DNA of 41,595 nt from Myxococcales bacterium. GTDB taxonomy: Bacteria > Myxococcota_A > Bradymonadia > UBA7976 > UBA1532. Positions within the stretch are counted from its first letter, which is position 1; every line of letters starts with the position of its first letter. Below, in pieces: positions 32,032-41,595 of the stretch. The notes under the pieces were generated by a model. That model saw only the letters and a program-made list of their open reading frames with translations, was not told the DNA's origin and made no database searches. The stretch covers positions 1-41,595 of the forward strand of contig CANLBD010000003.1 of the NCBI GenBank assembly GCA_947488215.1, in the 5' to 3' direction. Made by a program: the position numbers and the translations under genes.

Positions 32032-33601
32032 GAAAGCCCTCTTCGAGCATGCGGCCGAGGGCCTTGCGGTCGACCTTGCCGTTCACATTCAGCGGGAACT
32101 CCGGCAGCACATGGACGCGGCTCAGGCCGATATACGGCGGGAGGCGCCGGGCCACAGCCGCCTTGAGAGCCTTCGGATCGGCGTTCACGCCCGCGACGAA
32201 GCCGACGATGCCGTCGTAGCCCGCGTCGTTCTTCGGCCACCCGAGCGCGACCGCGAAGTCGGTCTCCGCGACCGCGCGGATCGCCGCCTCGACCTCGCCG
32301 AGCTCGATGCGGTAGCCGCGCACCTTGATCTGCGTGTCAGCGCGCCCCTGGAACGTCATCGGCGCGCCGTCGACCGGGCGGCGCACAAGGTCGCCCGTGC
32401 GGTAGTGCACCGCGTCCGAGCCGGGCGGCACAACGAAGGCGGCCGCGGTCTTCTCGGCGTCTCGCCAGTAGCCGAGCGTGACCTGCGGGCCCGCCATCAA
32501 GAGCTCACCGAGCTCACCCGGCGCGACCTCGGCCAGGTCCGCGTTCACGACCCGCGCGGTCATCCCCGGAAACGGGTCGCCAATCGGGACGAGCCCATTC
32601 TCACACTCGGCGGGCGAGCGGTCGGCGTTCCACGTGTACCAGGTGCACGCGAGCGTGAGCTCGGTCGGGCCGTAGAGGTTCTCTACGACCGAGTTCGACG
32701 CCGCCTCGGCCCACGTGCGCGTGACGTCCGCGGGCAAGGCCTCGCCGCAGAAGAGGCTCACCTTGAGGTTGGGCAGCGCGCCGGGCTCAAGAAAGCCGAG
32801 GCGCTTCATGAGCACGGCCGTCGAGGGCACAGAGAACCAGACGGTCAGGCGCGCGTCGTGCACGAACTGGCCGACCGTGAGCATCTGCGCCTTCGTCGGG
32901 CAACAGACACAGGCACCGACCCACCACGCCGCGAACATGTCGAAGCCCGACAGGTCAAAGACGAGCTCGAAGAGCTGCGAGAAGCGGTCTTCGGGGCCCA
33001 ACGGATAGCGCGCGAGGACGAGCTCGATGAAGCGAACCAGGTTGCCCTGCGAGACCATCACGCCCTTCGGCTGACCGGTGCTGCCCGACGTAAAGAGCAG
33101 GTTCGCAATGGCGTCGCTGGCGAGGGCCGGGAGAGGGTCCTGCGCGGCGTCGTGGAGCGCATCCGCCGTGACGAGCGTATGCGGCGCAGGGACGCTTGTC
33201 AGACCGTCGACGGCCTCGGGAACGAGGACGACCAGCGGGCGGTCCACCAGACGCAGGAGCTCGTCGAGCTTCGGCAGCCCCTGCGCGTCCACGATGACCG
33301 CGTCGACTTCGGCGCGCTCGAGCATGCTCGCGAGCCGGTCGACGGGAAAGTCGGGGTTCATCGGGACGTACCCGTGCCCGCGATAGAGCGCCCCGAGGAC
33401 GCCCGCGTACGCAGTGGGGCTGCGCTGGGCGAAGACGGCCGTGAGGGGCTGCCGCGGGCTCGGCACGTGCGCTGCGAGCGTCGCGGCGATGCGGCGCGCG
33501 AAGGCGTCCAGCGCGCGGTAAGTGAGCGTCTGCTCGCCGACCTCAAGGGCAGGCCGGTCGGGGTGGAGCGCGACTGACCTGAGGAAGCCGGCCCGAATCA
33601 T
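32024..33601 (-). CDS. AMP-dependent acyl/aminoacyl ligase (DltA-like adenylation domain)
   Basis: A 525-residue stand-alone adenylation enzyme that would activate a carboxylic or amino acid with ATP and load it on the carrier protein encoded just upstream. The core motifs run in order: LLFTSGSTGQPKGVMVS (phosphate loop), FDLSGFDMFAAWW, LFCGEALPADVTRTW, ENLYGPTELTLACTW, YRTGDLV, FQGRADTQIKVRGYRIELGEVE and the C-terminal Lys in LNVNGKVDRKALG. Several stretches resemble DltA, but the substrate pocket cannot be assigned by eye, so D-Ala is not assumed. ATG 33601 has AGGAG about 12 bases upstream; the track's N-terminal 84 residues are the carrier-protein gene in another frame. Confidence 0.9.
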   Translation of the reverse strand: MIRAGFLRSVALHPDRPALEVGEQTLTYRALDAFARRIAATLAAHVPSPRQPLTAVFAQRSPTAYAGVLGALYRGHGYVPMNPDFPVDRLASMLERAEVDAVIVDAQGLPKLDELLRLVDRPLVVLVPEAVDGLTSVPAPHTLVTADALHDAAQDPLPALASDAIANLLFTSGSTGQPKGVMVSQGNLVRFIELVLARYPLGPEDRFSQLFELVFDLSGFDMFAAWWVGACVCCPTKAQMLTVGQFVHDARLTVWFSVPSTAVLMKRLGFLEPGALPNLKVSLFCGEALPADVTRTWAEAASNSVVENLYGPTELTLACTWYTWNADRSPAECENGLVPIGDPFPGMTARVVNADLAEVAPGELGELLMAGPQVTLGYWRDAEKTAAAFVVPPGSDAVHYRTGDLVRRPVDGAPMTFQGRADTQIKVRGYRIELGEVEAAIRAVAETDFAVALGWPKNDAGYDGIVGFVAGVNADPKALKAAVARRLPPYIGLSRVHVLPEFPLNVNGKVDRKALGRMLEEGFRG

Positions 33602-33623
33602 GCTCAACTCCTGCGTCTGAGGG

Positions 33624-33866
33624 TCAGCGGGCTTGCTTGGCCGCGACGAAGCGCAGCACGCGCCCGACCGAGTCGAGGTTGCCCAAGTTGACGTCGCCCG
33701 GCGTGAAGCGCAGGCCGGCGCGCTTCTCAACGAAGGCCACGAGCGTGACCATCGAAAAGGAGTCGAGCAGCGCGCTGCTGAACAAGAGCGTCTCGTCCTC
33801 GACCGGCTCGTCGAGGTCGAGCTCGGTCTGCAGGAACTCAAGCAGGTCCGCACGGGTGAGCGACAT
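33624..33866 (-). CDS. Acyl/aminoacyl carrier protein (DltC-like)
   Basis: An 80-residue carrier protein. The phosphopantetheine attachment site is the Ser in LLDSFSMVTLV (about residue 36), preceded by an acidic helix (LLEFLQTELDLDEPVEDETLLFS, abridged in meaning) and followed by the usual recognition helix. It needs a phosphopantetheinyl transferase, not in the window. The start has a perfect TAAGGAGG site five bases upstream, the strongest ribosome-binding site seen here, as expected for an abundant carrier. It is the first gene of the Dlt-like operon, 43 bp after gyrA on the same strand; no clear promoter lies in that gap, so readthrough from gyrA is likely. Confidence 0.92.
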   Translation of the reverse strand: MSLTRADLLEFLQTELDLDEPVEDETLLFSSALLDSFSMVTLVAFVEKRAGLRFTPGDVNLGNLDSVGRVLRFVAAKQAR

Positions 33867-33909
33867 CAGTCCTCCTTAGGCCGGGAGTAGACCCCACGCG
33901 GGGGCGCCC

Positions 33910-36498
<2,589 letters not shown>

Positions 36499-36507
36499 GG
36501 CGCGCGG

Positions 36508-36536
36508 GTTCTATCGGGGGGGGGACCCGAAGTCAA
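36508..36536 (-). promoter_or_regulatory. Predicted gyrA promoter
   Basis: On the minus strand TTGACT (36536-36531), a 17-bp spacer containing nine consecutive C, and TAGAAC (36513-36508). The start point would fall at about 36501, only three bases before the ATG, so the gyrA mRNA would be essentially leaderless. The spacer homopolymer may make promoter strength variable by slippage. Confidence 0.45.
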
Positions 36537-36570
36537 CGCGGGCGTGCCCCTCGCGGGCCCCCTCGGACGA

Positions 36571-38088
36571 TTATCGCGGGTATTCGCGCCCCTCGGTCTC
36601 CCGGCGCGCTCGCCACACCTCGATCCCCACGCAGAACGCCTCGACGACCGCGGGATCGAACTGCGTGCCCGCGCAGCGTCGAATCTCGTCCATCGCGACC
36701 TGATGCCGCAGCGCGCTGCGGTAGGCGCGGTGGCTCGTCATGGCGTCGTAGGTGTCCGCGACCGCCATGATGCGGGCCATCATCGGGATGTCCTCGCCCT
36801 TGAGCCCGCGCGGGTAGCCGGTGCCGTCCCACTTCTCGTGGTGCATGCCGATGCCGGGCAGGAGCTGGCGAAACGCGGGGATCTTCTTGAGCAGGTCCTC
36901 GCCAAAGCCGGGGTGGGCCTTGAAGCGCTGGAACTCCTCCTGCGTGAGCCCCGCGGGCTTGTTGAGCTCCTCGGCGCGGATCGTGAGCTTGCCGATGTCG
37001 TGCAGTCGCCCCGACTGGTAGATGAGGTCGCAGGCGTCATCCGGCAGGCTGAGCGCCCGTGCCGTCGCCTCGGCGAACTCCGCGACGCGCTCGCTGTGGC
37101 CGCGCGTGTAGCGGTCCTTCTCCTCGAGCGCAGCGATGAAGACCTCGACGCTGTTGCGAAAATTGCGCTCGAGGCTCTCGAAGAGCTGCGCGTTGTGCAC
37201 GGCGGCGGCGGCGCGGTCGGCCAAGATGGTCAGGAGCTTGCGCTGCCCCTCGACGAAGGGCGCGCCGCCCGAGCGCGCGGCGAGCAACATCCCCAACACT
37301 CGACCGCGGCTCGTGAGCGGCAGCACCAGCAGCGACTCGGTCGCGGCCGTGCGCGGCGACTGGCGCAGGTAGCGGAAGACCCGCCCGCCCGTCGCAAGCA
37401 CGCTCGTGCGCAGAGCGAGCGCCTCGTCAGTCAGATCATCCCGCGAGAGTGGCTCGCCACCGCACGACGCGGGCTCGTATTCAACGCCCTCCTCGTCGGG
37501 CATGAGCATCACGGACACACGGTCCGCCTGCGTCTGGTCTCGCACGACCTCGGCGATCAGGCGCAGAGTCGGCTCGAGCTCGACCTCGTCGGACAGGCGC
37601 GACGCGAGCTGGTAGAGCGAGAGCGAGGCCTTGAGCGCGATGTTCTCGTGCGTCAGGCGCTGCTGCTCGAGCGCGCGCTGCACGGTGTGGACCACCTCTT
37701 CGACCTTGAAGGGCTTGAGCACGTAGTCAAATGCGCCCGTCTTCATCGCGTGGAGCGCTGTCTCGACCGTGCCGTACCCCGTCATGAGCACCGTCACGAC
37801 CTCGGGGTGGTCGCGCCGCGCGCGCTCAAGCAGCTCGAGCCCGCCCATCTCGGGCATCTTCAGATCGCTCAGGAGCAGGTTGAAGGGCCGCTCCGCGAGC
37901 GCCTCGAGCGCCGCGCGACCATTCGGCGCGTCGTGCACGACGTACCCCTCCATCCGGAGAAAGTCGCACAGGATCTCCCGAATGGAGGGCTCGTCGTCCA
38001 CCACGAGCAGGCGCGCCGGCCCGACCGCCGCGGGGGCCGTAAGACGCCCAAAATCTGCCGACTCGCTCAAGTTCGCCTTGCTCTTCAT
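36571..38088 (-). CDS. REC-GAF-HD-GYP response regulator
   Basis: A 505-residue signalling protein. The N-terminal receiver (about 25-140) has LLVVDDEPSIREIL, phospho-acceptor Asp in LLLSDLKMPEMGG, MTGYGT and the switch Lys in VLKPFKVEE. A GAF domain (about 160-310) follows, and the HD-GYP domain (about 320-490) has GHSERVAEFA, RLHDIGKL, HHEKWDGTGYPRGL and ADTYDAMTSHRAYR, so all metal-ligand and GYP residues seem intact. It would hydrolyse cyclic di-GMP (or a related cyclic dinucleotide) in response to phosphorylation. I use ATG 38088 (MKSKANLSE); the track's extra 163 codons are not conserved-looking. A TATGAT box lies about 20 bases upstream. It is divergent from the FlhA-like gene. Confidence 0.92.
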   Translation of the reverse strand: MKSKANLSESADFGRLTAPAAVGPARLLVVDDEPSIREILCDFLRMEGYVVHDAPNGRAALEALAERPFNLLLSDLKMPEMGGLELLERARRDHPEVVTVLMTGYGTVETALHAMKTGAFDYVLKPFKVEEVVHTVQRALEQQRLTHENIALKASLSLYQLASRLSDEVELEPTLRLIAEVVRDQTQADRVSVMLMPDEEGVEYEPASCGGEPLSRDDLTDEALALRTSVLATGGRVFRYLRQSPRTAATESLLVLPLTSRGRVLGMLLAARSGGAPFVEGQRKLLTILADRAAAAVHNAQLFESLERNFRNSVEVFIAALEEKDRYTRGHSERVAEFAEATARALSLPDDACDLIYQSGRLHDIGKLTIRAEELNKPAGLTQEEFQRFKAHPGFGEDLLKKIPAFRQLLPGIGMHHEKWDGTGYPRGLKGEDIPMMARIMAVADTYDAMTSHRAYRSALRHQVAMDEIRRCAGTQFDPAVVEAFCVGIEVWRARRETEGREYPR

Positions 38089-38155
38089 GGGCTCAGGTTC
38101 CGCCCGATCATACCCGCGTTCCCCCGCGCGTCTGCCAAGAAAACCCGCAGTCCCC

Positions 38156-38184
38156 TTGCCTACGGCGCTCGGGGGACGTTGAAT
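38156..38184 (+). promoter_or_regulatory. Predicted promoter of the FlhA-like gene
   Basis: TTGCCT (38156-38161), a 17-bp spacer and TTGAAT (38179-38184). Transcription would begin near 38191, with a leader ending in a G-rich stretch (GGGGGGGAG) next to the ATG. Confidence 0.35.
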
Positions 38185-38218
38185 CGGCGAGAAGTTTCCC
38201 GCAACGCTTGGGGGGGAG

Positions 38219-39769
38219 ATGCGCGAAGGCGCTCGGGGTCGCGCGTCCGCCGCCTGGGTGGCCGTGCTTGCATGCGCGGCCGTCCTCGTGCTGCCGCTGC
38301 CCGGCTTTGTCATCGACGCTCTGCTCCTTGCCCAGCTCGCCGCGGCCGTCCTGGGCATCGTGCGTCGACCGCAAACCCACGGTGAACGCGCTCTTGGTCC
38401 GCGCATTATCCTTGCGGGCGCGCTCAGCCGCGTGGTCGTCGCGGTCGCTCTCCTGCGCGCGGCGACGGGCAGCGGAGATGCGGGCTCTCTGGTGGGCATC
38501 GCCGGCACAATCGCCCAAGCGGGCGGCGTGCTCGGCGGCGTCGGCGCGTTCGTCGCGCTGACGACGCTGCACGTCATGGTCGTCGCGCGGGGCGCGGAGC
38601 GGCTCGGTCAGGTGACCGCCCGGTTCGCGCTCGACGCGCTGCCCGGACGGCAGCTCGCGCTCGAGGGCGAGCTTCGGCAGCGCCTCGCGGACCCCGCGCG
38701 GGTCGGCGTGGAGCGGGCCCGCTTGCTCCGCGACGCTGAGACAGCGGGGCACGTCGACGGGGTCACCCGTATGCTGCGGGCCGAGTCCGTGGCGCTCGCC
38801 GCCCTGGTCGCGCTGGTCTTCGTGGGCGCGCTCCTTGGAGGCGTCTACGAGCGGGGCATCGAGGCGGCCGAGGCGGCCCGAGCGGCGCTCGGCACCGCGC
38901 TGGGCGCGAGCCTGTGGCTGCAAGTCCCCGCGCTCACTGCGGCAGGCGCCGCCGCTTGGCTCGCCTTGCAGAGCGGGTCCGATGCGCCCACGAGAGACGA
39001 CGACGAAGAGGCGCCGTGGGTGCTCTCGACTCGCCGCGCAGACGCCACCGCCGCCCAACAGGCGCTGTCGCGGGCGCTCGTGCCTGCCGGTCTCAGCCTG
39101 CCCGCGCTGCGCCCGACCTTTGACGAGACCTTGCCCGCAGGCACCCTGAAGCTCGAGCGACGGGGCGTCGTCCTCCTCACCGGCACGATCGGCCCCGGCC
39201 TCGAACAGCTGGCGCGTCGACGTCTCGCGCCGCTCCTCGTGACCCTGCAGGCCACCGCGGCGCGGCTCAGCGCGCTGGAGTCGAGCGCGCCGGTGCTCAT
39301 CCGCGCCGCGATGCCAAGCCGCGTCGATGTCGTTCAGCTCACCCGTGTCCTGCGCGCCCTCGCGGCGGACGCCCTGCCCTCACACGACCTGGAGACCGTG
39401 CTCGACGCCCTCACGGCCGCCCCGCCCGGCGCCGAGCCCGAAGCCTACGTCGCCGCTGCGCGACGCGCCTTCGCTGATGCCCTGACGGCACGACTCCTGG
39501 GGTGCGCTCCGGAGCGCGTCGGGTGCGCCGGCGCGACGCTCGAGTCGGCGCTCGCGCGTGGCGCGCCCGCCCCCTCGCTGGTCGATGATCTCGTCGAGCG
39601 GATCGACACGCTGCCCGGTGAGCCCATGACGCTCGTCTGCGTCCTGTGCTCACCCGAAGCGCGCGTCCCGCTCGCTGAACTCTTCGCCACAACCCGCCCG
39701 CAGGTCGCGGTGATCGCTCTCGACGAGGTGCGCCCCGGCACCCGCGTCATCCCCGCCGCGATCCTGTGA
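38219..39769 (+). CDS. Divergent FlhA/SctV (FHIPEP-family) homologue
   Basis: A 516-residue membrane protein whose N-terminal half follows FlhA: VLPLPGFVIDALLLAQ, LSRVVVAVALLRA, then GAERLGQVTARFALDALPGRQLALEGEL in place of the FHIPEP signature (usual ..AEV.ARF.LDAMPGKQMAIDAD), AGHVDGVTRMLRAES for the YGAMDGA.KFVKGD block, and two further helices. The C-terminal half keeps the late LTRVLRALAADALPSHDLETVLDALTAA region. It is about 170 residues shorter than normal FlhA, with a reduced cytosolic domain. In flagella and type III secretion this protein is the energised export gate. No other flagellar or secretion gene is in the window, so its partners are unknown. Confidence 0.75.
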   Translation: MREGARGRASAAWVAVLACAAVLVLPLPGFVIDALLLAQLAAAVLGIVRRPQTHGERALGPRIILAGALSRVVVAVALLRAATGSGDAGSLVGIAGTIAQAGGVLGGVGAFVALTTLHVMVVARGAERLGQVTARFALDALPGRQLALEGELRQRLADPARVGVERARLLRDAETAGHVDGVTRMLRAESVALAALVALVFVGALLGGVYERGIEAAEAARAALGTALGASLWLQVPALTAAGAAAWLALQSGSDAPTRDDDEEAPWVLSTRRADATAAQQALSRALVPAGLSLPALRPTFDETLPAGTLKLERRGVVLLTGTIGPGLEQLARRRLAPLLVTLQATAARLSALESSAPVLIRAAMPSRVDVVQLTRVLRALAADALPSHDLETVLDALTAAPPGAEPEAYVAAARRAFADALTARLLGCAPERVGCAGATLESALARGAPAPSLVDDLVERIDTLPGEPMTLVCVLCSPEARVPLAELFATTRPQVAVIALDEVRPGTRVIPAAIL

Positions 39770-39788
39770 CCTTGACCGCGGGTCAGGG
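39770..39788. terminator. Palindrome between convergent FlhA-like and LOG genes
   Basis: CCTTGACC-GCG-GGTCAGGG is an 8-bp stem with one G-T pair and a 3-base loop, covering the LOG stop codon and beginning one base after the FlhA-like stop. No T-tract. Likely bidirectional terminator. Confidence 0.4.
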
Positions 39789-40403
39789 CCCGCCGTGGGC
39801 GCCGCCCGGCAGCGTGCGCTTCAGGTCCGCCAGCGTCGGCAACGCGGCGGTCTCCAGAGCGACCATCAGCGCGTCCAGCGTGCTCGCGTGCACGACAATC
39901 GGTCGGTGGGCGGCTCGCACGAAGCCATCGGCCGCGGCGCGATCGAGCGAGCGCACCAGGTCGGCGTAGAAGCCCTCGACGTCGAGCAAGCCAACAGGCT
40001 TCGTGTGGTACTCGAGCTGTGTCCACGTCGCCGCCTCGAAGACCTCGTCGAGGGTGCCATAGCCGCCGGGCAGCGCGATGAAGGCATCTGACAGCTCAGC
40101 CATACGCGCCTTTCGCGCGTGCATGTCCGGCACCACGTCCAGCGCCGTCAGGCCGCGGTGCGCGACCTCGAGCTGCCAGAGCTTCTCGGGGATGACGCCA
40201 TAGACCTCACCGCCCGCGGCGAGCGCGGCGTCTGCGACGAGCCCCATCAGCCCGACGTGCCCGCCGCCGTAGACGACGCGCACCCCGCGCTCCGCGAGCG
40301 CGCGCCCCACGCTCCGCGCAGCGTCTGCGTAAGCGGGCCGCGTGCCCATGCTCGAGCCGCAAAACACGGCCACGCTCCGAATCTGTCGAACCTGCGTCTT
40401 CAT
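39783..40403 (-). CDS. LOG-family protein (nucleoside-5'-monophosphate phosphoribohydrolase-like)
   Basis: A 206-residue Rossmann-fold protein of the TIGR00730/LOG family, whose members release the base from cytokinin riboside or purine 5'-monophosphates. Signature elements are [65 protein letters not shown] (cited in part) and the [20 protein letters not shown] block. The PGGYGTLDE motif with its Glu is complete. I use ATG 40403 (MKTQVRQIR), since the fold begins right after it; ATG 40412 is an alternative. The gene is divergent from the GNAT-like gene, with 44 bases between the starts. Confidence 0.9.
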   Translation of the reverse strand: MKTQVRQIRSVAVFCGSSMGTRPAYADAARSVGRALAERGVRVVYGGGHVGLMGLVADAALAAGGEVYGVIPEKLWQLEVAHRGLTALDVVPDMHARKARMAELSDAFIALPGGYGTLDEVFEAATWTQLEYHTKPVGLLDVEGFYADLVRSLDRAAADGFVRAAHRPIVVHASTLDALMVALETAALPTLADLKRTLPGGAHGGP

Positions 40404-40447
40404 TCCGGGCATCCTGAGAACGCGCGGGGTTGCGCGCAAGAGGCTCC

Positions 40448-41587
40448 ATGCACGTCGACCGCCTGACCACGATTCACAGCCTCTCGGCCGAAGAGTGGGA
40501 CGCGCTCGTCGGACCGGGGTGCGCGTTTCTCGAGCACGCTTTCCTGAGCGCCATGGAAGACTCGGGCTGCGTGGGCCCCGACACAGGCTGGACGCCCGCC
40601 TACCGGGTCGCGCGCGAGGCGCCTCAGGGGCGCGCGGTCGGCGCCGTGGTCGCCTGGGTCAAAGACCACAGCATGGGGGAGTTCATCTTCGACCACGCCT
40701 GGGCAGACGCCGCCCGGCGCGCTGGTCTCGCCTACTATCCGAAGCTGGTCGTGGCCGCGCCGTTCTCGCCCGTCGGCGGCGAGCGTTTCTTGACGTTCGG
40801 CGCGCCCGACCCCGCAGCGGCGCGCGACGTGCTGCTCGCCGACCTGCGCGCGCAAGTTCGGTCCGATGGGCTCTCGGGCCTCCACTGCCTGTTTACGACC
40901 GCAGAAGAGGCGCGCGCCCTCGAGGGCCAAGGCCTCGCTCAGCGCCATACGGTCCAGTTTCACTGGACAAACGCGGGCTATGCGGACTTCGACGCCTTTC
41001 TGGCGCGCTTCGACAGCAAGCGCCGCAACCAGATCAAGCGCGAGCGCCGACGCGTCCGCGAGGCGGGCGTGACCGTGCGCGTCCTCGAGGGGGACGCGAT
41101 CCGGCCGGAGCACGCCACGCTGGCATGGGACCTCTATGTGCGGACCGTCGACAAGTTCGCCTGGGGCCGCCGCTACTTGAACCCGCGCCTTTTCGAGCTG
41201 CTCGTGGAGCGCTGGGCCCACCGCCTGTTCTTCGTCGTCGCGGAGCGCGACGGCGAGGTCGTCGGCGGCACCGTGAACGTGCGCAAGGGCGACGCCCTCT
41301 ACGGCCGCTACTGGGGCGCGCGCGAGGGCATCCCTGACCTGCACTTCGAGGTGTGCAGCTACGCCGCCATCGAGGCCTGCATCGCGCGCGGCCTGCGCGT
41401 CTTCGAGGCGGGCGCCGGGGGCGGCGAGCACAAGTGGGGCCGCGGCTTTTTGCCGGCCGTCACTTACTCAGCGCACGCGCTCGAGCACCCGGGCCTCGAC
41501 CGCGCTGTGCGGGCCTTCTTGCGCGACGAGCGCCGCGCGGTGGCGGCCGACCTGTCGAGCGCGGACGGCCGCGTCCTGATTCGCTAG
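40448..41587 (+). CDS. FemAB/GNAT-like peptidogalycan-type protein (DUF482)
   Basis: A 379-residue protein of the DUF482 group, a GNAT/FemAB-like acyltransferase fold. [20 protein letters not shown]-like N-terminal segments, the [28 protein letters not shown] block, [16 protein letters not shown], and the C-terminal [24 protein letters not shown] and [16 protein letters not shown] blocks are typical. The acyl acceptor is not established for the family; FemAB relatives use aminoacyl-tRNA. ATG 40448 has AGAGG about six bases upstream and is preferred to the track's start at 40430. The stop is at the very end of the window, and nothing can be said about what follows. Confidence 0.85.
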   Translation: MHVDRLTTIHSLSAEEWDALVGPGCAFLEHAFLSAMEDSGCVGPDTGWTPAYRVAREAPQGRAVGAVVAWVKDHSMGEFIFDHAWADAARRAGLAYYPKLVVAAPFSPVGGERFLTFGAPDPAAARDVLLADLRAQVRSDGLSGLHCLFTTAEEARALEGQGLAQRHTVQFHWTNAGYADFDAFLARFDSKRRNQIKRERRRVREAGVTVRVLEGDAIRPEHATLAWDLYVRTVDKFAWGRRYLNPRLFELLVERWAHRLFFVVAERDGEVVGGTVNVRKGDALYGRYWGAREGIPDLHFEVCSYAAIEACIARGLRVFEAGAGGGEHKWGRGFLPAVTYSAHALEHPGLDRAVRAFLRDERRAVAADLSSADGRVLIR

Positions 41588-41595
41588 GGGCGACG

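Noticed and set aside
31712-33577. 621-codon plus-strand ORF opposite the AMP-ligase
   Set aside because: Shadow of the ligase and sulfotransferase genes; no recognisable domain.
33867-33909. Terminator or separate promoter between gyrA and the carrier-protein gene
   Set aside because: Only a 4-bp CCCC/GGGG stem without T-tract and no -35/-10 pair were found, so readthrough is the simpler reading.
38107-38135. Promoter for the HD-GYP gene using TATGAT
   Set aside because: The -10 is good, but the only reasonable -35 (TTGGCA) is 20 bp away, so I mention the box in the gene entry but do not call a promoter.

Overview
The window is about 41.6 kb of high-GC, densely packed bacterial chromosome with no rRNA, tRNA, CRISPR or IS element that I could see. 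The gene content suggests a myxobacterium-like 'deltaproteobacterium' (Myxococcota or a neighbour such as Bradymonadota): Cys-rich lipoproteins and MopE-type DxDxDG repeat lipoproteins, a plant-type glutamate-cysteine ligase, a split atp operon (atpZ-atpI-atpB-atpE without F1 genes), REC-GAF-HD-GYP signalling and a very large multihaem cytochrome. The taxonomic call is an inference from family content only.

Layout. (1) 1-1.6 kb: 3' part of an outer-membrane beta-barrel gene plus an acidic Pro-rich protein. (2) 1.6-3.0 kb: gshA, reverse. (3) 3.0-6.0 kb: the housekeeping operon rpsB-tsf-pyrH-frr, with a credible promoter and a structured leader. (4) 6.0-13.3 kb: a reverse, translationally coupled four-gene operon: Cys-rich lipoprotein, a cNMP-like/16-Cys ferredoxin/membrane cytochrome b-like fusion, a 30-CXXCH cytochrome, and an outer-membrane beta-barrel. 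It looks like a complete trans-envelope electron conduit. (5) 13.4-15.5 kb: an HTH-REC regulator divergent from (4), and a patatin-like protein. (6) 15.6-23.2 kb: parA, MopE/SUMF-like lipoprotein, GT39-type glycosyltransferase, prepilin peptidase and histidine kinase in one tight operon. (7) 23.2-25.4 kb: FAD-linked aldonolactone-oxidase-like enzyme and a DJ-1/PfpI protein. (8) 25.4-28.6 kb: hemL-atpZ-atpI-atpB-atpE. (9) 28.7-33.9 kb: a Dlt-like acyl-transfer operon in a Gram-negative setting: carrier protein, AMP-ligase, sulfotransferase, SGNH protein, a 45-codon membrane protein absent from the ORF track, and an MBOAT acyltransferase. (10) 33.9-36.5 kb: gyrA. (11) 36.6-41.6 kb: REC-GAF-HD-GYP, a lone divergent FlhA/SctV homologue, a LOG-family protein and a FemAB/GNAT-like protein.

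The two most notable systems are (4) and (9). In (4), electrons could enter through a quinol- or ferredoxin-linked inner-membrane protein, cross the periplasm on a 30-haem wire and exit through a barrel. In (9), an activated acyl group would move from carrier protein to MBOAT and then, by analogy with DltX, to a C-terminal tyrosine in the tiny protein ending FRYAGF, before transfer to an unknown envelope acceptor. The sulfotransferase in the same operon suggests that the acceptor or product is also sulfated. Several start codons were moved inward from the ORF track because of ATGA/GTGA stop-start overlaps, signal peptides or ribosome-binding sites. No stretch above 300 bases lacks a gene; the longest gaps are about 174 bp (before rpsB), 162 bp (atpB-atpE), 139 bp (13.3-13.4 kb) and 130 bp (38.1-38.2 kb).
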